Below, piece after piece: positions 16,538-26,007 of a stretch of DNA of 64,000 nucleotides (position 1 is its first letter; each line of letters begins with the position of its first letter). The DNA comes from Acidobacteriota bacterium. GTDB taxonomy: Bacteria > Acidobacteriota > Vicinamibacteria > Vicinamibacterales > CAVVIG01. The notes beneath the pieces were generated by a model. The model did no database searches and had not been told where the DNA came from. It saw only the letters and a program-made list of their open reading frames with translations. Where the stretch lies: positions 1-64,000 of the forward strand of contig JADZED010000027.1 of the NCBI GenBank assembly GCA_020850715.1. The letters run 5' to 3'. Both the position numbers and the translations under genes were made by a program.

Positions 16538-16773
16538 CGGTGCGGCTGTTCGCGCGGCTGCGGGACATCGCCGGCGCCGGCGAGCTGGAGCGGCCGATCG
16601 CGCCTGGCGCCACGATTGCCTCGGTCTGGCGCGATCTGGCGCGCGAGTACCCCGATTTCGCGCAGTACGAGCGGTCGATCTCGAGCGCGGTCAATCTCGA
16701 CTACGCGCGCATGGATCGCGCGATCGCCGACGGCGACGAGATCGCGTTCCTCCCCCCGGTATCGGGCGGATGA
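16528..16773 (+). CDS. moaD: Molybdopterin synthase sulfur carrier
   Basis: An 81-residue ubiquitin-like protein ending in LPPVSGG, the double-glycine tail that is thiocarboxylated. It begins [16 protein letters not shown], typical for MoaD. It overlaps the moaE end and partners MoaE. The track line that includes it starts far upstream; ATG 16528 is the family start. Followed 7 nt later by prfA. Confidence 0.92.
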   Translation: MRVTVRLFARLRDIAGAGELERPIAPGATIASVWRDLAREYPDFAQYERSISSAVNLDYARMDRAIADGDEIAFLPPVSGG

Positions 16774-16780
16774 TCACGTG

Positions 16781-17854
16781 ATGTTCGACAAGCTGGACGC
16801 GGAAGAACGCCGCTACGAGGAGCTGCTGCACCTGCTCGGCACGCCCGCCGTGCAGAACGATGCGGCGGAGTACCGGAAGCGCGCCAAGGCGCTCGCCGAC
16901 CTCGAACTGCTGGTCGAGCGCTACCGCGAGTACAAGACCGTCGCCGCCGATCTCGCGCAGGCGGAGGAGCTCGCCGGCGGCGGCGACGCCGACATGCGGG
17001 AGCTCGCCCGCGAGGAGATGAAGGCGCTCGGCGCCCGACGCGACGCGTTGATCGCCGAACTGAAGATCCTGCTGGTGCCCAAGGACCCGAACGACGCGAA
17101 GAACGTCGTGCTCGAGATCCGGGCCGGGACCGGCGGCGACGAGGCCGCGCTGTTCGCGGCCGAGCTGTTCCGCATGTACAACAAGTTCGCGGAGCGGCAG
17201 GGCTGGCGCGTGGACGTGATGTCGACGAGCGACACCGGCGTCGGCGGCATGAAGGAAGTGATCGCGACGATCGAAGGGCGGGGAGTCTACAGCCGACTGA
17301 AGTACGAGAGCGGCGTGCATCGCGTGCAGCGGGTCCCCGCCACCGAAGCCAGCGGCCGCATCCACACGTCGACCGCCACGGTGGCGGTGCTGCCAGAGGC
17401 CGAAGATGTCGACGTCCAGATCGATCCGAAGGATCTGCGGATCGACACGTTCTGTTCGAGCGGCCCGGGCGGCCAGAGCGTGAACACCACCTACTCGGCC
17501 GTGCGGATCACCCACCTGCCCACCAACACGGTCGTCTCGCAGCAGGACGAGAAGTCGCAGGTGAAGAATCGCGCCAAGGCGATGAAGGTGCTGCGCGCGC
17601 GGCTCTACGAGATGGAGCTGCGCAAGCAGCAGGATGCGATCGCCAGGGACCGCCGCAGCCAGGTCGGCACGGGCGAGCGCTCCGAGAAGATCCGCACCTA
17701 CAACTATCCCCAGAACCGCATCACCGATCATCGCGTCAACTTCACGACGCACCGGCTGGCCGAGGTGCTCAACGGCGACCTCGCCGAGCTGCTCGACAAC
17801 ACCAGCAGCTACTTCCAGTCGGAGAAGCTGAAGGACGCCACCGCCATCTCGTGA
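16781..17854 (+). CDS. prfA: Peptide chain release factor 1
   Basis: A 357-residue RF1. The GGQ loop is [20 protein letters not shown] and the stop-codon-reading tripeptide is PAT in RVPATEASG, which identifies RF1 (UAA/UAG) rather than RF2. ATG at 16781 gives the usual start MFDKLDA; a GTG immediately upstream is also possible. Its stop overlaps the GTG of prmC, whose product methylates the GGQ glutamine, a common pairing. Confidence 0.96.
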   Translation: MFDKLDAEERRYEELLHLLGTPAVQNDAAEYRKRAKALADLELLVERYREYKTVAADLAQAEELAGGGDADMRELAREEMKALGARRDALIAELKILLVPKDPNDAKNVVLEIRAGTGGDEAALFAAELFRMYNKFAERQGWRVDVMSTSDTGVGGMKEVIATIEGRGVYSRLKYESGVHRVQRVPATEASGRIHTSTATVAVLPEAEDVDVQIDPKDLRIDTFCSSGPGGQSVNTTYSAVRITHLPTNTVVSQQDEKSQVKNRAKAMKVLRARLYEMELRKQQDAIARDRRSQVGTGERSEKIRTYNYPQNRITDHRVNFTTHRLAEVLNGDLAELLDNTSSYFQSEKLKDATAIS

Positions 17855-18702
17855 CCATCCAGGCGTGCGTCGCCGCCGCCAGCGGCCGCCTCCAACTGGC
17901 CGGTCTCTCGCCGGCCGAGGCGGACCTGTCGGCGCGCGTGCTGGCCGAGCACGTCCTCGGCTGGGAGACCGCGGCGCTCCTGTCGGCGGCGCACGACACG
18001 GCGCCCGACGGATTTCGCGATCGATACGAGCCACTCGTCGCGCGCCGGGCCGCGCGCGAGCCGCTGCCCTACATCACGGGATCGCGCGAATTCTGGGGCC
18101 TCGATTTCGAGGTCTCGCCGGCGGTCCTGATTCCCCGTCCCGAGTCCGAGCTGATTGTCGAAGCGTCGCTCGACGCGCTGCCGCCGGGCGGCCACGCGCA
18201 CATCGCCGACGCGTGCACCGGCAGCGGCATTCTCGCGGTGTCGCTGGCGCGCGAACGGCCGGGAGCTTCGGTGGTGGCGACCGACATCTCGGCCGAGGCC
18301 CTCGAGGTGGCCCGCCGGAACGCGGCGCGGCACCTCGTCGCCGGGCGCGTGGCGTTGGTCCGGGGCGATCTGCTCACGCCGGTGGCCGGGCCATTCGAGC
18401 TGATCGTCTGCAACCCGCCCTACGTCGCCGAGACCGCGCAGCCGGCGCTCCAGCCGGAAGTGCGCGATCACGAACCGGCGATCGCGATCTTCGGCGGCGC
18501 CGACGGCCTGCAACTGCTCGCGCGCATGATCCGGCAGGCGCCGTCGCGGCTGACGCCGGGGGGATTCCTGATCTTCGAGTTCGGATTCGGCCAGGACGTG
18601 CAGATCGAGGAGCTCATCGCGGCGAGCCCCGGCCTCGAGCTGGCCGGCTTCAGGCGCGATCTCCAGGGCATCGCGCGCACCTGCATTGCGCGCCGGACGT
18701 GA
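17851..18702 (+). CDS. prmC: Release-factor glutamine methyltransferase
   Basis: A 283-residue HemK/PrmC. The NPPY motif (VCNPPYVAE) binds the target glutamine; [15 protein letters not shown] is the SAM-binding motif I; the N-terminal helical bundle contains [13 protein letters not shown]. It modifies the GGQ glutamine of RF1/RF2. The GTGA overlap with prfA indicates translational coupling. Confidence 0.95.
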   Translation: MTIQACVAAASGRLQLAGLSPAEADLSARVLAEHVLGWETAALLSAAHDTAPDGFRDRYEPLVARRAAREPLPYITGSREFWGLDFEVSPAVLIPRPESELIVEASLDALPPGGHAHIADACTGSGILAVSLARERPGASVVATDISAEALEVARRNAARHLVAGRVALVRGDLLTPVAGPFELIVCNPPYVAETAQPALQPEVRDHEPAIAIFGGADGLQLLARMIRQAPSRLTPGGFLIFEFGFGQDVQIEELIAASPGLELAGFRRDLQGIARTCIARRT

Positions 18703-18736
18703 ACGATTCCGACGACCCGAGGGAGCACACGACACC

Positions 18737-19084
18737 ATGAACGATGCCTGCCTCTTCTGCAAGATCGTCGCACGCGCGATCCCGGCCTCGATCGTCTACG
18801 AAGACGAGCGCCTGCTCGCTTTCGACGACATCAACCCGCAGGCGCCGACGCACGTGCTCGTCGTCCCCAAGCGCCACATCGCGACGCTCAGCGATCTCGC
18901 GCCGGGCGACGACCCGATCGTCGGCGAGCTCGTCCGCCGCGCCGCCGCCATCGCCGCCGACCGCGGCATCGCCGCGGGTGGATTCCGCACCGTGTTCAAC
19001 ACGAACCGGGGTGCCGGACAGACGGTGTTCCACATCCATCTGCACCTGCTCGGCGGGCGGCCCATGCACTGGCCTCCCGGCTGA
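18737..19084 (+). CDS. HIT-family nucleotide hydrolase (HINT-like)
   Basis: A 115-residue histidine-triad protein. The HIT motif is HIHLHLLGGR; CLFCKIVARAIPASIVYED is the usual N-terminus. Such proteins hydrolyse AMP-linked phosphoramidates. ATG at 18737 has GAGGGAG 10 nt upstream. It lies 34 nt after prmC and is probably the last gene of the moaE-moaD-prfA-prmC unit. Confidence 0.93.
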   Translation: MNDACLFCKIVARAIPASIVYEDERLLAFDDINPQAPTHVLVVPKRHIATLSDLAPGDDPIVGELVRRAAAIAADRGIAAGGFRTVFNTNRGAGQTVFHIHLHLLGGRPMHWPPG

Positions 19085-19223
19085 CGCGCCGATGATTGTC
19101 CCGGTGACACGCCCTGCGGGAAGCCCGATGTTCAGGGCCGGTTTCGGGGTGGTTGTCGCCTCGTTCCAGTCAGGCGCTTCGATCTCGATCGCGGGTCTGG
19201 CGTGCGGTTTCAGCTTGAACAGG

Positions 19224-19961
19224 TCAGTCGGGGTGGCGTTCGGCCGGGGGCCGGGAATCGGCAGGCAGGGACAGGCAGCTCGCCGCGAGCAGGCCCGGCA
19301 GCTCGGCGAGCGAGCGAATCACCGGAACGCCGCAGTCGGGCGCCGGGAGGGCGCCGCGCCGCAGCAGCACCGCGCGCATCCCCGCGGCGAGCGCGCCCTC
19401 GACGTCCTGGCGCAGGTTGTCGCCCACCATGACCGCCGCCGCGGCTTCCACGCCGGCGAGCCTCAACGCGGCCCGGAAGATGTCGGGGTGCGGCTTCATC
19501 AGGCCGTACTCCGACGACGAAACAGCCGCGGCGATGAGGCCGTGCAGCTCGAAATGCGATTCGAACGACGCGAGGCACCGGTGCGAGTTCGAGATCAGCC
19601 CGATCCGGAAACCGGAGGCCGCCAGCGCGTGCATCACCTGCGGCACCTCTTCGTACAGCTCGAAGTGGCGGCACACCGCCCATTCGGCGTAGATCTCGCG
19701 CGCGCACGCGTCCACCTGTGCGCCGGTCCCGCCGATCCCCTCGATGACCCGGCGCGTATAGGCCACGAACAGCTCGGGATCGTATTCCTGGGTTCCGGGA
19801 TCCTCGAGCACCGGCGCGGCCTCGGCCACGGCGCAGTCGAACCGCGCCGGGTCGACACTCATGCCGTGGCGCGCGCAGGCCGCCTCGTAGCCCTCCGCCC
19901 GGAACATCGGCCCGGGACGAATCAGCGTGAAATCGACATCGAAGAAGACCGCCCGGGTCAC
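19224..19961 (-). CDS. HAD-superfamily hydrolase
   Basis: A 245-residue HAD phosphatase. Motif I VFFDVDFTLI, motif II ISNSH, motif III KPHPDIF and motif IV VGDNLRQDVEGA are all present, with a helical cap between I and II. Substrate unknown; the subgroup resembles YjjG/REG-2-like nucleotidases. GTG at 19961 overlaps the second M16 gene stop (GTGA), so it is coupled to the peptidase pair. Confidence 0.85.
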   Translation of the reverse strand: MTRAVFFDVDFTLIRPGPMFRAEGYEAACARHGMSVDPARFDCAVAEAAPVLEDPGTQEYDPELFVAYTRRVIEGIGGTGAQVDACAREIYAEWAVCRHFELYEEVPQVMHALAASGFRIGLISNSHRCLASFESHFELHGLIAAAVSSSEYGLMKPHPDIFRAALRLAGVEAAAAVMVGDNLRQDVEGALAAGMRAVLLRRGALPAPDCGVPVIRSLAELPGLLAASCLSLPADSRPPAERHPD

Positions 19962-21220
19962 GCGCCCTCGTATGGACCTGCCACCACGATCGTGGCGCGG
20001 TCGGGATCGACCAGCCGGCGGGCGGCGGCGTTTGCCGCGTCGACCGTCACCGCGCGCAGCAGGCCGGGCAGCCGGACGTCGTAGTCCTCGCCGAGGCCGA
20101 AGAGCTCGGACGTCTGCAGGAAGCCGGCGATCGCAGCATTGGTCTCGAGCGCGCGCGGAATCGAGCCGATCAGGTAGGTGCGCGACGCCTCCACCTCGCG
20201 CGGGGTCAGCCCCTCCCCGCGGACGTGCGACAGCTCTTCGTCGATGGACGCCACGGCGCGCTCCACGTTGGCGGGGCTCACGCCGGCGCGAATCGTCAGC
20301 GGGCCCTCGGCGACATTCGCGTCGAGCGCGCTGGAGACGTAGTAGGCCATGCCCTGCCGCTCCCGGATGCTGTCGCCCAGCCTGCCGCCGAGCGCATATT
20401 GTCCGAGCGCGTGATTCATCAGCCAGCAGGCGTAATAGTCGGGGTCGCTCCGCCGGATGGCGGTGAAGCCGTAGGCGATGTCGGCCTGAGCCTTGTTCAT
20501 CATCGGCACGACGATCCGCCGGCGTCCCGAGACGGGCGGCGGCGAAGGCACCGCGAGGGGCGGCGCCGCCGGCCTGCGCCACCCGCCGAACGCGCGCGCC
20601 GCGGCCTCCCGCGCCCGGCCGGTCTCGATGTCGCCCACGACGACGGCAGTCAGCGCCGACGGGGTGAACCGCTCGGCGTAGAGCCGGGCGAGCCGATCGC
20701 GCGTGAATCCCTCGACCAGCGCCACCGAGCCCTTCGTCCTGCGGCCGTAGGGGTGCGGCGGCGGATAGAGCAGGGCCATCAGCGCCTCGGTCGCCCGCAC
20801 GGCCGGGTTGTCCTCGTCCTGGCGAATGGCGGTGACGACTTCGCCTTTGCGCGTCGCCATCTCGGCATCCGGCAGCGACGGCGACGTCACGACGTCGGCA
20901 AGCAGGTCGAGGACGGGATCGAAGTCATCGGCCAGGCAGGTGCACACGAGCGAGAACAGGTGCCGCGTCACGCCGATGGCGAGCGTGACACCGCGGCCGT
21001 CGAGCGCCTCGGCGATCGCCCCGGCCGACCGCGCCGCGGTGCCGCGATCGATCACGCGCGACAGGAGCCACGTCATCCCCTCGCCGCCTGCCGGATCGGC
21101 GGCCGACCCTGCGCGTATCGCGAGGTTGATGGCCACCGCCGGCGTCGCCGTCGTCTGCTTCGCGAGCAGGACGACGCCGTTGTCGAGTCTCGTCCTGGCC
21201 GGCGCGAGGGCGGTCGCCAT
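19958..21220 (-). CDS. M16 peptidase-like protein lacking the zinc motif
   Basis: A 420-residue M16-family protein. Where active members have HxxEH it reads GMTWLLSRVIDRGT, so zinc cannot be bound there; the C-terminal M16 fold with the R/Y residues (GQYALGGRLGDSIRERQGMAYYV) is retained. In heterodimeric M16B pairs the inactive subunit supplies those substrate-binding residues. ATG at 21220 overlaps the stop of the active subunit by one base, so the two are made together. Confidence 0.85.
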   Translation of the reverse strand: MATALAPARTRLDNGVVLLAKQTTATPAVAINLAIRAGSAADPAGGEGMTWLLSRVIDRGTAARSAGAIAEALDGRGVTLAIGVTRHLFSLVCTCLADDFDPVLDLLADVVTSPSLPDAEMATRKGEVVTAIRQDEDNPAVRATEALMALLYPPPHPYGRRTKGSVALVEGFTRDRLARLYAERFTPSALTAVVVGDIETGRAREAAARAFGGWRRPAAPPLAVPSPPPVSGRRRIVVPMMNKAQADIAYGFTAIRRSDPDYYACWLMNHALGQYALGGRLGDSIRERQGMAYYVSSALDANVAEGPLTIRAGVSPANVERAVASIDEELSHVRGEGLTPREVEASRTYLIGSIPRALETNAAIAGFLQTSELFGLGEDYDVRLPGLLRAVTVDAANAAARRLVDPDRATIVVAGPYEGA

Positions 21221-22560
21221 CAGGCTCGGAAGGCGGCGGCGGCCGGCCGCGCGATCGGGCCGGGCCTCGCCGCGTCCGGCCCGCCGGGCGCCAGCGGATC
21301 GAACCAGCCGATGGTCCGGTTGGCAGCGGTGAGCATCGCCTGCGCCGCGGCGCCGATGTCGTGAAGGGTGACCGTGCCGATGCGCGCCGGGGCGTCGGCG
21401 ATGACGCGCGCCTCGGCGATGGTCTCGAAATAACCGAGCTGGTGCGCGATGTTGGTCACGCTGTCGCTCTCGAACACCAGGCGCGCCCGAAGCTGTGTCT
21501 TCGCTTTCGCCAGCTCCGCATCCGTGATGAGGCCGCGCCGAACGCGCTCGAGCTCGTCGAGGGCGGCCGCTTCGACATCCGCGAGCGGTACGCCCGCCGT
21601 GGCGGTCGCCGACACCACGTAGAGAAACGGCTCGGCGGTCGGCAGCAGCGCGCCGGAGATCGACGAGGCGAGGCCGCGCTCGACGAGCGCGCGGTAGAGC
21701 CGCGCGCTGCGCTGCGGCGGCGGCACGCGAAAGCTGCTCCAGAGGTTCAGCCCCTTGGCGCCCGTCAGCACGGCGTCGAGCAGCAGGAGCGGGTAGAACT
21801 GCGGGTCGGTCACCGCCGGTGCGTGGTAGCCGATCTTGAGGTAGCCCGTCGTGCCGTCGCGGCGGAGCGTCACGCGCCGCTCGCCCGTCTGCTCCGGCTC
21901 GATGGTCGCGCGGCGCGGCGCCGCCGCGGTCGAGGCGGGAATCGGGCGGAAGCGCCGGTCGACCAGCCGCAGCGCCTCGTCGGCCTCCACGTCGCCGACG
22001 ACGACCAGCGTGGCGCGGTTGGGCACGTAGTGCGCGCGGTAGTAGCCGTAGAGGTCGTCGCGCGTCATCGTCTGCAGGTCCGACAGCCAGCCGATCGTCG
22101 GATTGCGGTATGGATGCGCCTTGAACGCGGTCGCGGTCAGCTCCTGATCGAGCAGCTGATCGGGATCGTTCTCGCCGCCCTGCAGCTCGGAGATGATGAC
22201 GGTGCGCTCCGACTCGCAGTCGTCGGGATGGTAGAGGCCGTTCGCCATGCGTTCGGCTTCGATGAAGAGCATCCGATCGAGCGCATCGCGCGAGGCGGTC
22301 TCGAGGTACGCGGTCTGATCGATCCAGGTGTAGCCGTTCCAGGTGCCGCCGAACTGCTCGATGATCCCCTTGACCTCGTCGCGCGGAATGTTCCGCGTGC
22401 CCTTGAAGTTCATGTGCTCGCACCAGTGCGAGATGCCGGTCAGGCCGGGTCCCTCGTCCTTCGAGCCGACCTTGTACCAGCACCACACCGAGACGAGCGG
22501 CGCGGTGTGCTCCTCCTGCACCAGCACCTTCAAGCCGTTGTCGAGCGTCGTGGCGCGCAT
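21220..22560 (-). CDS. M16 zinc peptidase, catalytic subunit
   Basis: A 446-residue M16 peptidase with the zinc motif HWCEH near residue 45 and a downstream ERTVIISELQGGEND block holding the third ligand Glu. No signal peptide is seen: it begins RATTLDNGLKVLV, so a cytoplasmic location is likely unless the upstream is misread. The 1600-residue track ORF is mostly antisense to ileS; the true start is ATG 22560, 7 nt after TATAAT. First gene of the M16-M16-HAD unit. Confidence 0.9.
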   Translation of the reverse strand: MRATTLDNGLKVLVQEEHTAPLVSVWCWYKVGSKDEGPGLTGISHWCEHMNFKGTRNIPRDEVKGIIEQFGGTWNGYTWIDQTAYLETASRDALDRMLFIEAERMANGLYHPDDCESERTVIISELQGGENDPDQLLDQELTATAFKAHPYRNPTIGWLSDLQTMTRDDLYGYYRAHYVPNRATLVVVGDVEADEALRLVDRRFRPIPASTAAAPRRATIEPEQTGERRVTLRRDGTTGYLKIGYHAPAVTDPQFYPLLLLDAVLTGAKGLNLWSSFRVPPPQRSARLYRALVERGLASSISGALLPTAEPFLYVVSATATAGVPLADVEAAALDELERVRRGLITDAELAKAKTQLRARLVFESDSVTNIAHQLGYFETIAEARVIADAPARIGTVTLHDIGAAAQAMLTAANRTIGWFDPLAPGGPDAARPGPIARPAAAAFRA

Positions 22561-22567
22561 CGGGATC

Positions 22568-22573
22568 ATTATA
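22568..22573 (-). promoter_or_regulatory. -10 box TATAAT, leaderless start of M16 operon
   Basis: TATAAT is followed by GATCCCG and the ATG at 22560. The same bases read rightward give TATAGA/TAGAAT, a possible -10 for ileS. Confidence 0.55.
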
Positions 22574-22590
22574 GAATCGTGGGATACCCC

Positions 22591-25473
22591 ATGCCCGAGT
22601 GGAAAGACACCGTCAACCTGCCGCGGACCGACTTCCCGATGAAGGCCAATCTGCCCGCGGCCGAGCCGCTCGCGCTCGCCCGGTGGACGGCGATGGACCT
22701 CTACGGAAGGATCCGCCAGCGCCGGCGCGGCGCGCCGCGATTCGTGCTGCACGACGGACCGCCGTACGCCAACGGCAACATCCACATGGGGACCGCCCTC
22801 AACAAGATCCTCAAGGAATTCGTCGTGAAGTCGCGCTCGATGGCCGGCTTCGACGCGCCGTACGTCGTCGGCTACGACTGCCACGGCCTGCCGATCGAGT
22901 TGCAGGTGGATCGCGAGCTCGGCGCGAGGAAGCGCGGCATGTCGGTGGCCGAATTCTGCCGGGCCTGCCGCGCCTACGCCGAGCGGTTCGTCGGCACGAT
23001 GAGCGCGCAGTTCCAGCGGCTCGGCATTCTCGGCACCTGGGACGAGCCGTACCTGACGATGAACTTCAAGTACCAGGCGGCGATCGTCCGGGCATTCGGC
23101 CGCTTCGTCGATCGGGGGCTCGTCTACAAGGGCAAGAAGCCGGTCCACTGGTGCATTCACTGCCGCACGGCCCTGGCGGAAGCCGAAGTCGAGTACGAGG
23201 ATCACACCTCGCCGTCGATCTACGTCGAGTTTCCCCTCTCGCACGAGAGCGCCCCCGACCTGGCGGCGCGCGTGCCCGCGCTGGCGGGCCGCCCCGTCTC
23301 GGTGCTGATCTGGACGACGACGCCCTGGACGATTCCGTCGAACCTGGCGATCGCGTTCCATCCCGACTTCGACTACGCGGCGTACGACGTCGACGGCCGC
23401 GCAATCATCGTAGCCGAGGCGCTGGCCCCGGCGGTCGCCGGGGCGACCGGGCGGAGCTTCGGATCGCCGGTTGCGAGGATGAAGGGCGCCGAGCTCGAGC
23501 GCCTGCGCTTCCAGCATCCGCTCTACGCGCGGCCGTCGCTCGCGGTGCTCGCGCACTACGTGACGCTCGACGCAGGCACCGGCGCCGTTCACACCGCGCC
23601 CGGTCATGGCGCCGACGACTTCAACACCGGCACGACGTACGGCCTCGAGATCTACGCGCCGGTGGACCCGGGCGGGCACTTCTTCGAATCGGTCGAGCTG
23701 TTCGGCGGCCAGCGCGTGTTCGACGCCAACCCCAACGTGGAGGCGGCGCTGGCGGCGCGCGGCCGGCTGTGGCACCGGCAGCCCGTGCGGCACCAGTATC
23801 CGCACTGCTGGCGCTGCCACAACCCGGTGATCTTCCTGGCGACGAGCCAGTGGTTCATCGGGCTGGATCAAAGGCAGGAGCTGGAGGCCGGCGGCTCGGG
23901 AGCCGAGCCGCGGGGATCGGGGCTGGGCGGCAGGACGCTGCGTGAAGCCGCGCTCGAGGCGATCGACCATGACGTGCGCTGGATCCCCTCGTGGGGCCGC
24001 GATCGGATGCGCAACATGGTGGCCGGGCGGCCCGACTGGTGCATCTCGCGGCAGCGCGTCTGGGGCGTGCCGATTCCGGCCGTCGACTGCGTCGCCTGCG
24101 GCGCCGCGCTGATCACGCCGGCGCTCGTCGAGCGGGCCGCCGCCGTCTTCGAGCGTTACGGCGCCGACGCGTGGTACGAGCGGCCCGCCGGGGACTTCGT
24201 CCCTGATGGGCTGGCCTGCCCGTCGTGCGGCGGCACCGCGCTCGAGCGCGAGACGAACATCCTCGACGTCTGGTTCGACTCGGGCTCGAGCCACGAGGCG
24301 GTGCTCTCGGTCCGGCCCGAGCTCACGTGGCCGGCCGACATCTACCTCGAGGGCAGCGATCAGCACCGGGGCTGGTTCCAGAGCTCGCTGCTCGTCGGCC
24401 TCGGCACCCGCGGCCGCCCGCCGTTCCGCCAGGTGCTCACGCACGGCTTCATCGTCGCCGAGGACGGCCGCAAGATGTCGAAGTCGCTCGGCAACTCGAT
24501 CGAGCCGCAGGAGATCATCCAGCAGAGCGGCGCCGACATCCTCCGCCTCTGGGTGTCGATGAGCGACTACACGCAGGAGGTCCGCCTCGGCCGCGAGATC
24601 CTCTCCCGCGTCACCGAGGCGTATCGGAAGATCCGCAACACCATGCGGTATCTGGTCGCGAACCTGTACGATTTCGATCCCTCCGCCGATTGCGTGCCGC
24701 CTGCGCAGATCGAGGAGATCGATCGCTACGTGCTCGCCCGCTACGCCGGGGTGGGACGCCGCATCCTCGACGCGTACGACGCGTACGAGTACGGCGCGAT
24801 CTTCAATGCGCTGAATTCCTTCGCCACCGTGGATCTGAGCGCCGTCTACAACGACGTGTCGAAGGATCGGCTCTATACCTTCGCCGCGCGCTCCGCGGGC
24901 CGGCGCTCGGCGCAGACGGCGATGTTCATCATGGCCGACGGGCTCACGCGGCTGATGGCGCCAATCCTGTCGTTCACCGCCGACGAGCTCTGGCAGCACC
25001 TCCCGGGAGCGCGGCGCCCCGAGCAGCCCGCCGGCCGCGACGAGTCGGTCCACATCGCGCTGTTCCCGGCGCGCGAGGCGCTGCAGGCGCTGGACGACGC
25101 CGAGCTGACCGCGCGATGGGATCGCCTCATCGCCATTCGCGAGCAGGTGCTGGCCGAGATCGAGCCGCTGCGGAAGGACAAGCGGATCGGCAGTTCGCTG
25201 CAGGCGCGCGTCGTGCTCGCGGCGAGCCAGCCGGACCTGGCGCTGCTCGAGCGCCACGCGCGCGATCTGCCGATGCTCTTCATCGTGTCGGAGGTGGAGG
25301 TCGGGCCGGCGGCGCACGGCGAGGGCGGCCCCATGCGCGTCACGATCGAGCGCGCCGGCGGCGTCAGGTGCGAACGCTGCTGGCGGTACGTGCCGGCGGT
25401 ATCGAGCGAGCCGGCGTTCACCGGGGTGTGCAGTCGCTGCCAGGACGCGCTGGCGGAGATGGTCAACCCGTAG
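22591..25473 (+). CDS. ileS: Isoleucyl-tRNA synthetase
   Basis: A 960-residue class I synthetase. HIGH is NGNIHMGTALNKIL, KMSKS is present as RKMSKSLGNS, the editing domain has LIWTTTPWTIPSN, and the C-terminal zinc finger is CERCWRYV...CSRCQ. Around residues 430-445, after FIGLDQ, there is an in-frame Gly/Ser-rich insert (EAGGSGAEPRGSGLGG) not expected from the family. ATG 22591 gives MPEWKDTVNLP; no Shine-Dalgarno is seen and the leader would be short. Heads the ileS-lspA-lgt-rluD unit. Confidence 0.96.
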   Translation: MPEWKDTVNLPRTDFPMKANLPAAEPLALARWTAMDLYGRIRQRRRGAPRFVLHDGPPYANGNIHMGTALNKILKEFVVKSRSMAGFDAPYVVGYDCHGLPIELQVDRELGARKRGMSVAEFCRACRAYAERFVGTMSAQFQRLGILGTWDEPYLTMNFKYQAAIVRAFGRFVDRGLVYKGKKPVHWCIHCRTALAEAEVEYEDHTSPSIYVEFPLSHESAPDLAARVPALAGRPVSVLIWTTTPWTIPSNLAIAFHPDFDYAAYDVDGRAIIVAEALAPAVAGATGRSFGSPVARMKGAELERLRFQHPLYARPSLAVLAHYVTLDAGTGAVHTAPGHGADDFNTGTTYGLEIYAPVDPGGHFFESVELFGGQRVFDANPNVEAALAARGRLWHRQPVRHQYPHCWRCHNPVIFLATSQWFIGLDQRQELEAGGSGAEPRGSGLGGRTLREAALEAIDHDVRWIPSWGRDRMRNMVAGRPDWCISRQRVWGVPIPAVDCVACGAALITPALVERAAAVFERYGADAWYERPAGDFVPDGLACPSCGGTALERETNILDVWFDSGSSHEAVLSVRPELTWPADIYLEGSDQHRGWFQSSLLVGLGTRGRPPFRQVLTHGFIVAEDGRKMSKSLGNSIEPQEIIQQSGADILRLWVSMSDYTQEVRLGREILSRVTEAYRKIRNTMRYLVANLYDFDPSADCVPPAQIEEIDRYVLARYAGVGRRILDAYDAYEYGAIFNALNSFATVDLSAVYNDVSKDRLYTFAARSAGRRSAQTAMFIMADGLTRLMAPILSFTADELWQHLPGARRPEQPAGRDESVHIALFPAREALQALDDAELTARWDRLIAIREQVLAEIEPLRKDKRIGSSLQARVVLAASQPDLALLERHARDLPMLFIVSEVEVGPAAHGEGGPMRVTIERAGGVRCERCWRYVPAVSSEPAFTGVCSRCQDALAEMVNP

Positions 25474-25476
25474 ACC

Positions 25477-26007
25477 ATGGCGCCGACGCCCGACGCCGGC
25501 CCTCCCGACCCGCCGCGGCCGGCGCGCCGCCTCGAGCTGTGGCTGCCGCTCGCGATCGTGATCGCGGACCAGGCGACCAAGGCGATGGTTCGCGCGTCGC
25601 TCGCGCTGCACGAAAGCGTCGCGATCATCCCGGGGCTGCTCGACTTCACGCTCGTCCGCAACGAGGGCGCCGCATTCGGCATCCTGAACGCCGCCGACTT
25701 TCCGTTCAAGACGATGGCAATCGCGATCGTCGCCACCGCCGCGCTCGTCGGGGTGGGGCTGTACGCCGCCAGCCTCGCGCATCATCAGCTCGCCGCGCGG
25801 ACCGGTCTCGCGCTCATCCTGGGCGGCGCTGCCGGGAACCTGCTCGACCGTATCACGGTCGGATCGGTGGTCGACTTCGTCGACGTCTACTGGGGGTCGT
25901 GGCACTTCTGGGCGTTCAACGTCGCCGACGCGGCGATTACGATTGGCGTGGCTGTTATGATCATCGATATGCTCGGTACGGGGACGCATGCATCCGATTC
26001 TGCTTGA
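25477..26007 (+). CDS. lspA: Prolipoprotein signal peptidase
   Basis: A 176-residue type II signal peptidase. The catalytic aspartates are in GNLLDRI and FNVADAAITIG; four membrane helices are evident. It removes signal peptides from lipidated prolipoproteins in the inner membrane. It follows ileS by 3 nt, the classical order, and overlaps lgt by 20 nt. Confidence 0.95.
   Translation: MAPTPDAGPPDPPRPARRLELWLPLAIVIADQATKAMVRASLALHESVAIIPGLLDFTLVRNEGAAFGILNAADFPFKTMAIAIVATAALVGVGLYAASLAHHQLAARTGLALILGGAAGNLLDRITVGSVVDFVDVYWGSWHFWAFNVADAAITIGVAVMIIDMLGTGTHASDSA

Noticed and set aside
18686-18736. Longer N-terminus for the HIT protein in the ORF track
   Set aside because: The region overlaps the prmC end, and GAGGGAG before ATG 18737 plus the family start MNDACLFCK fit better.
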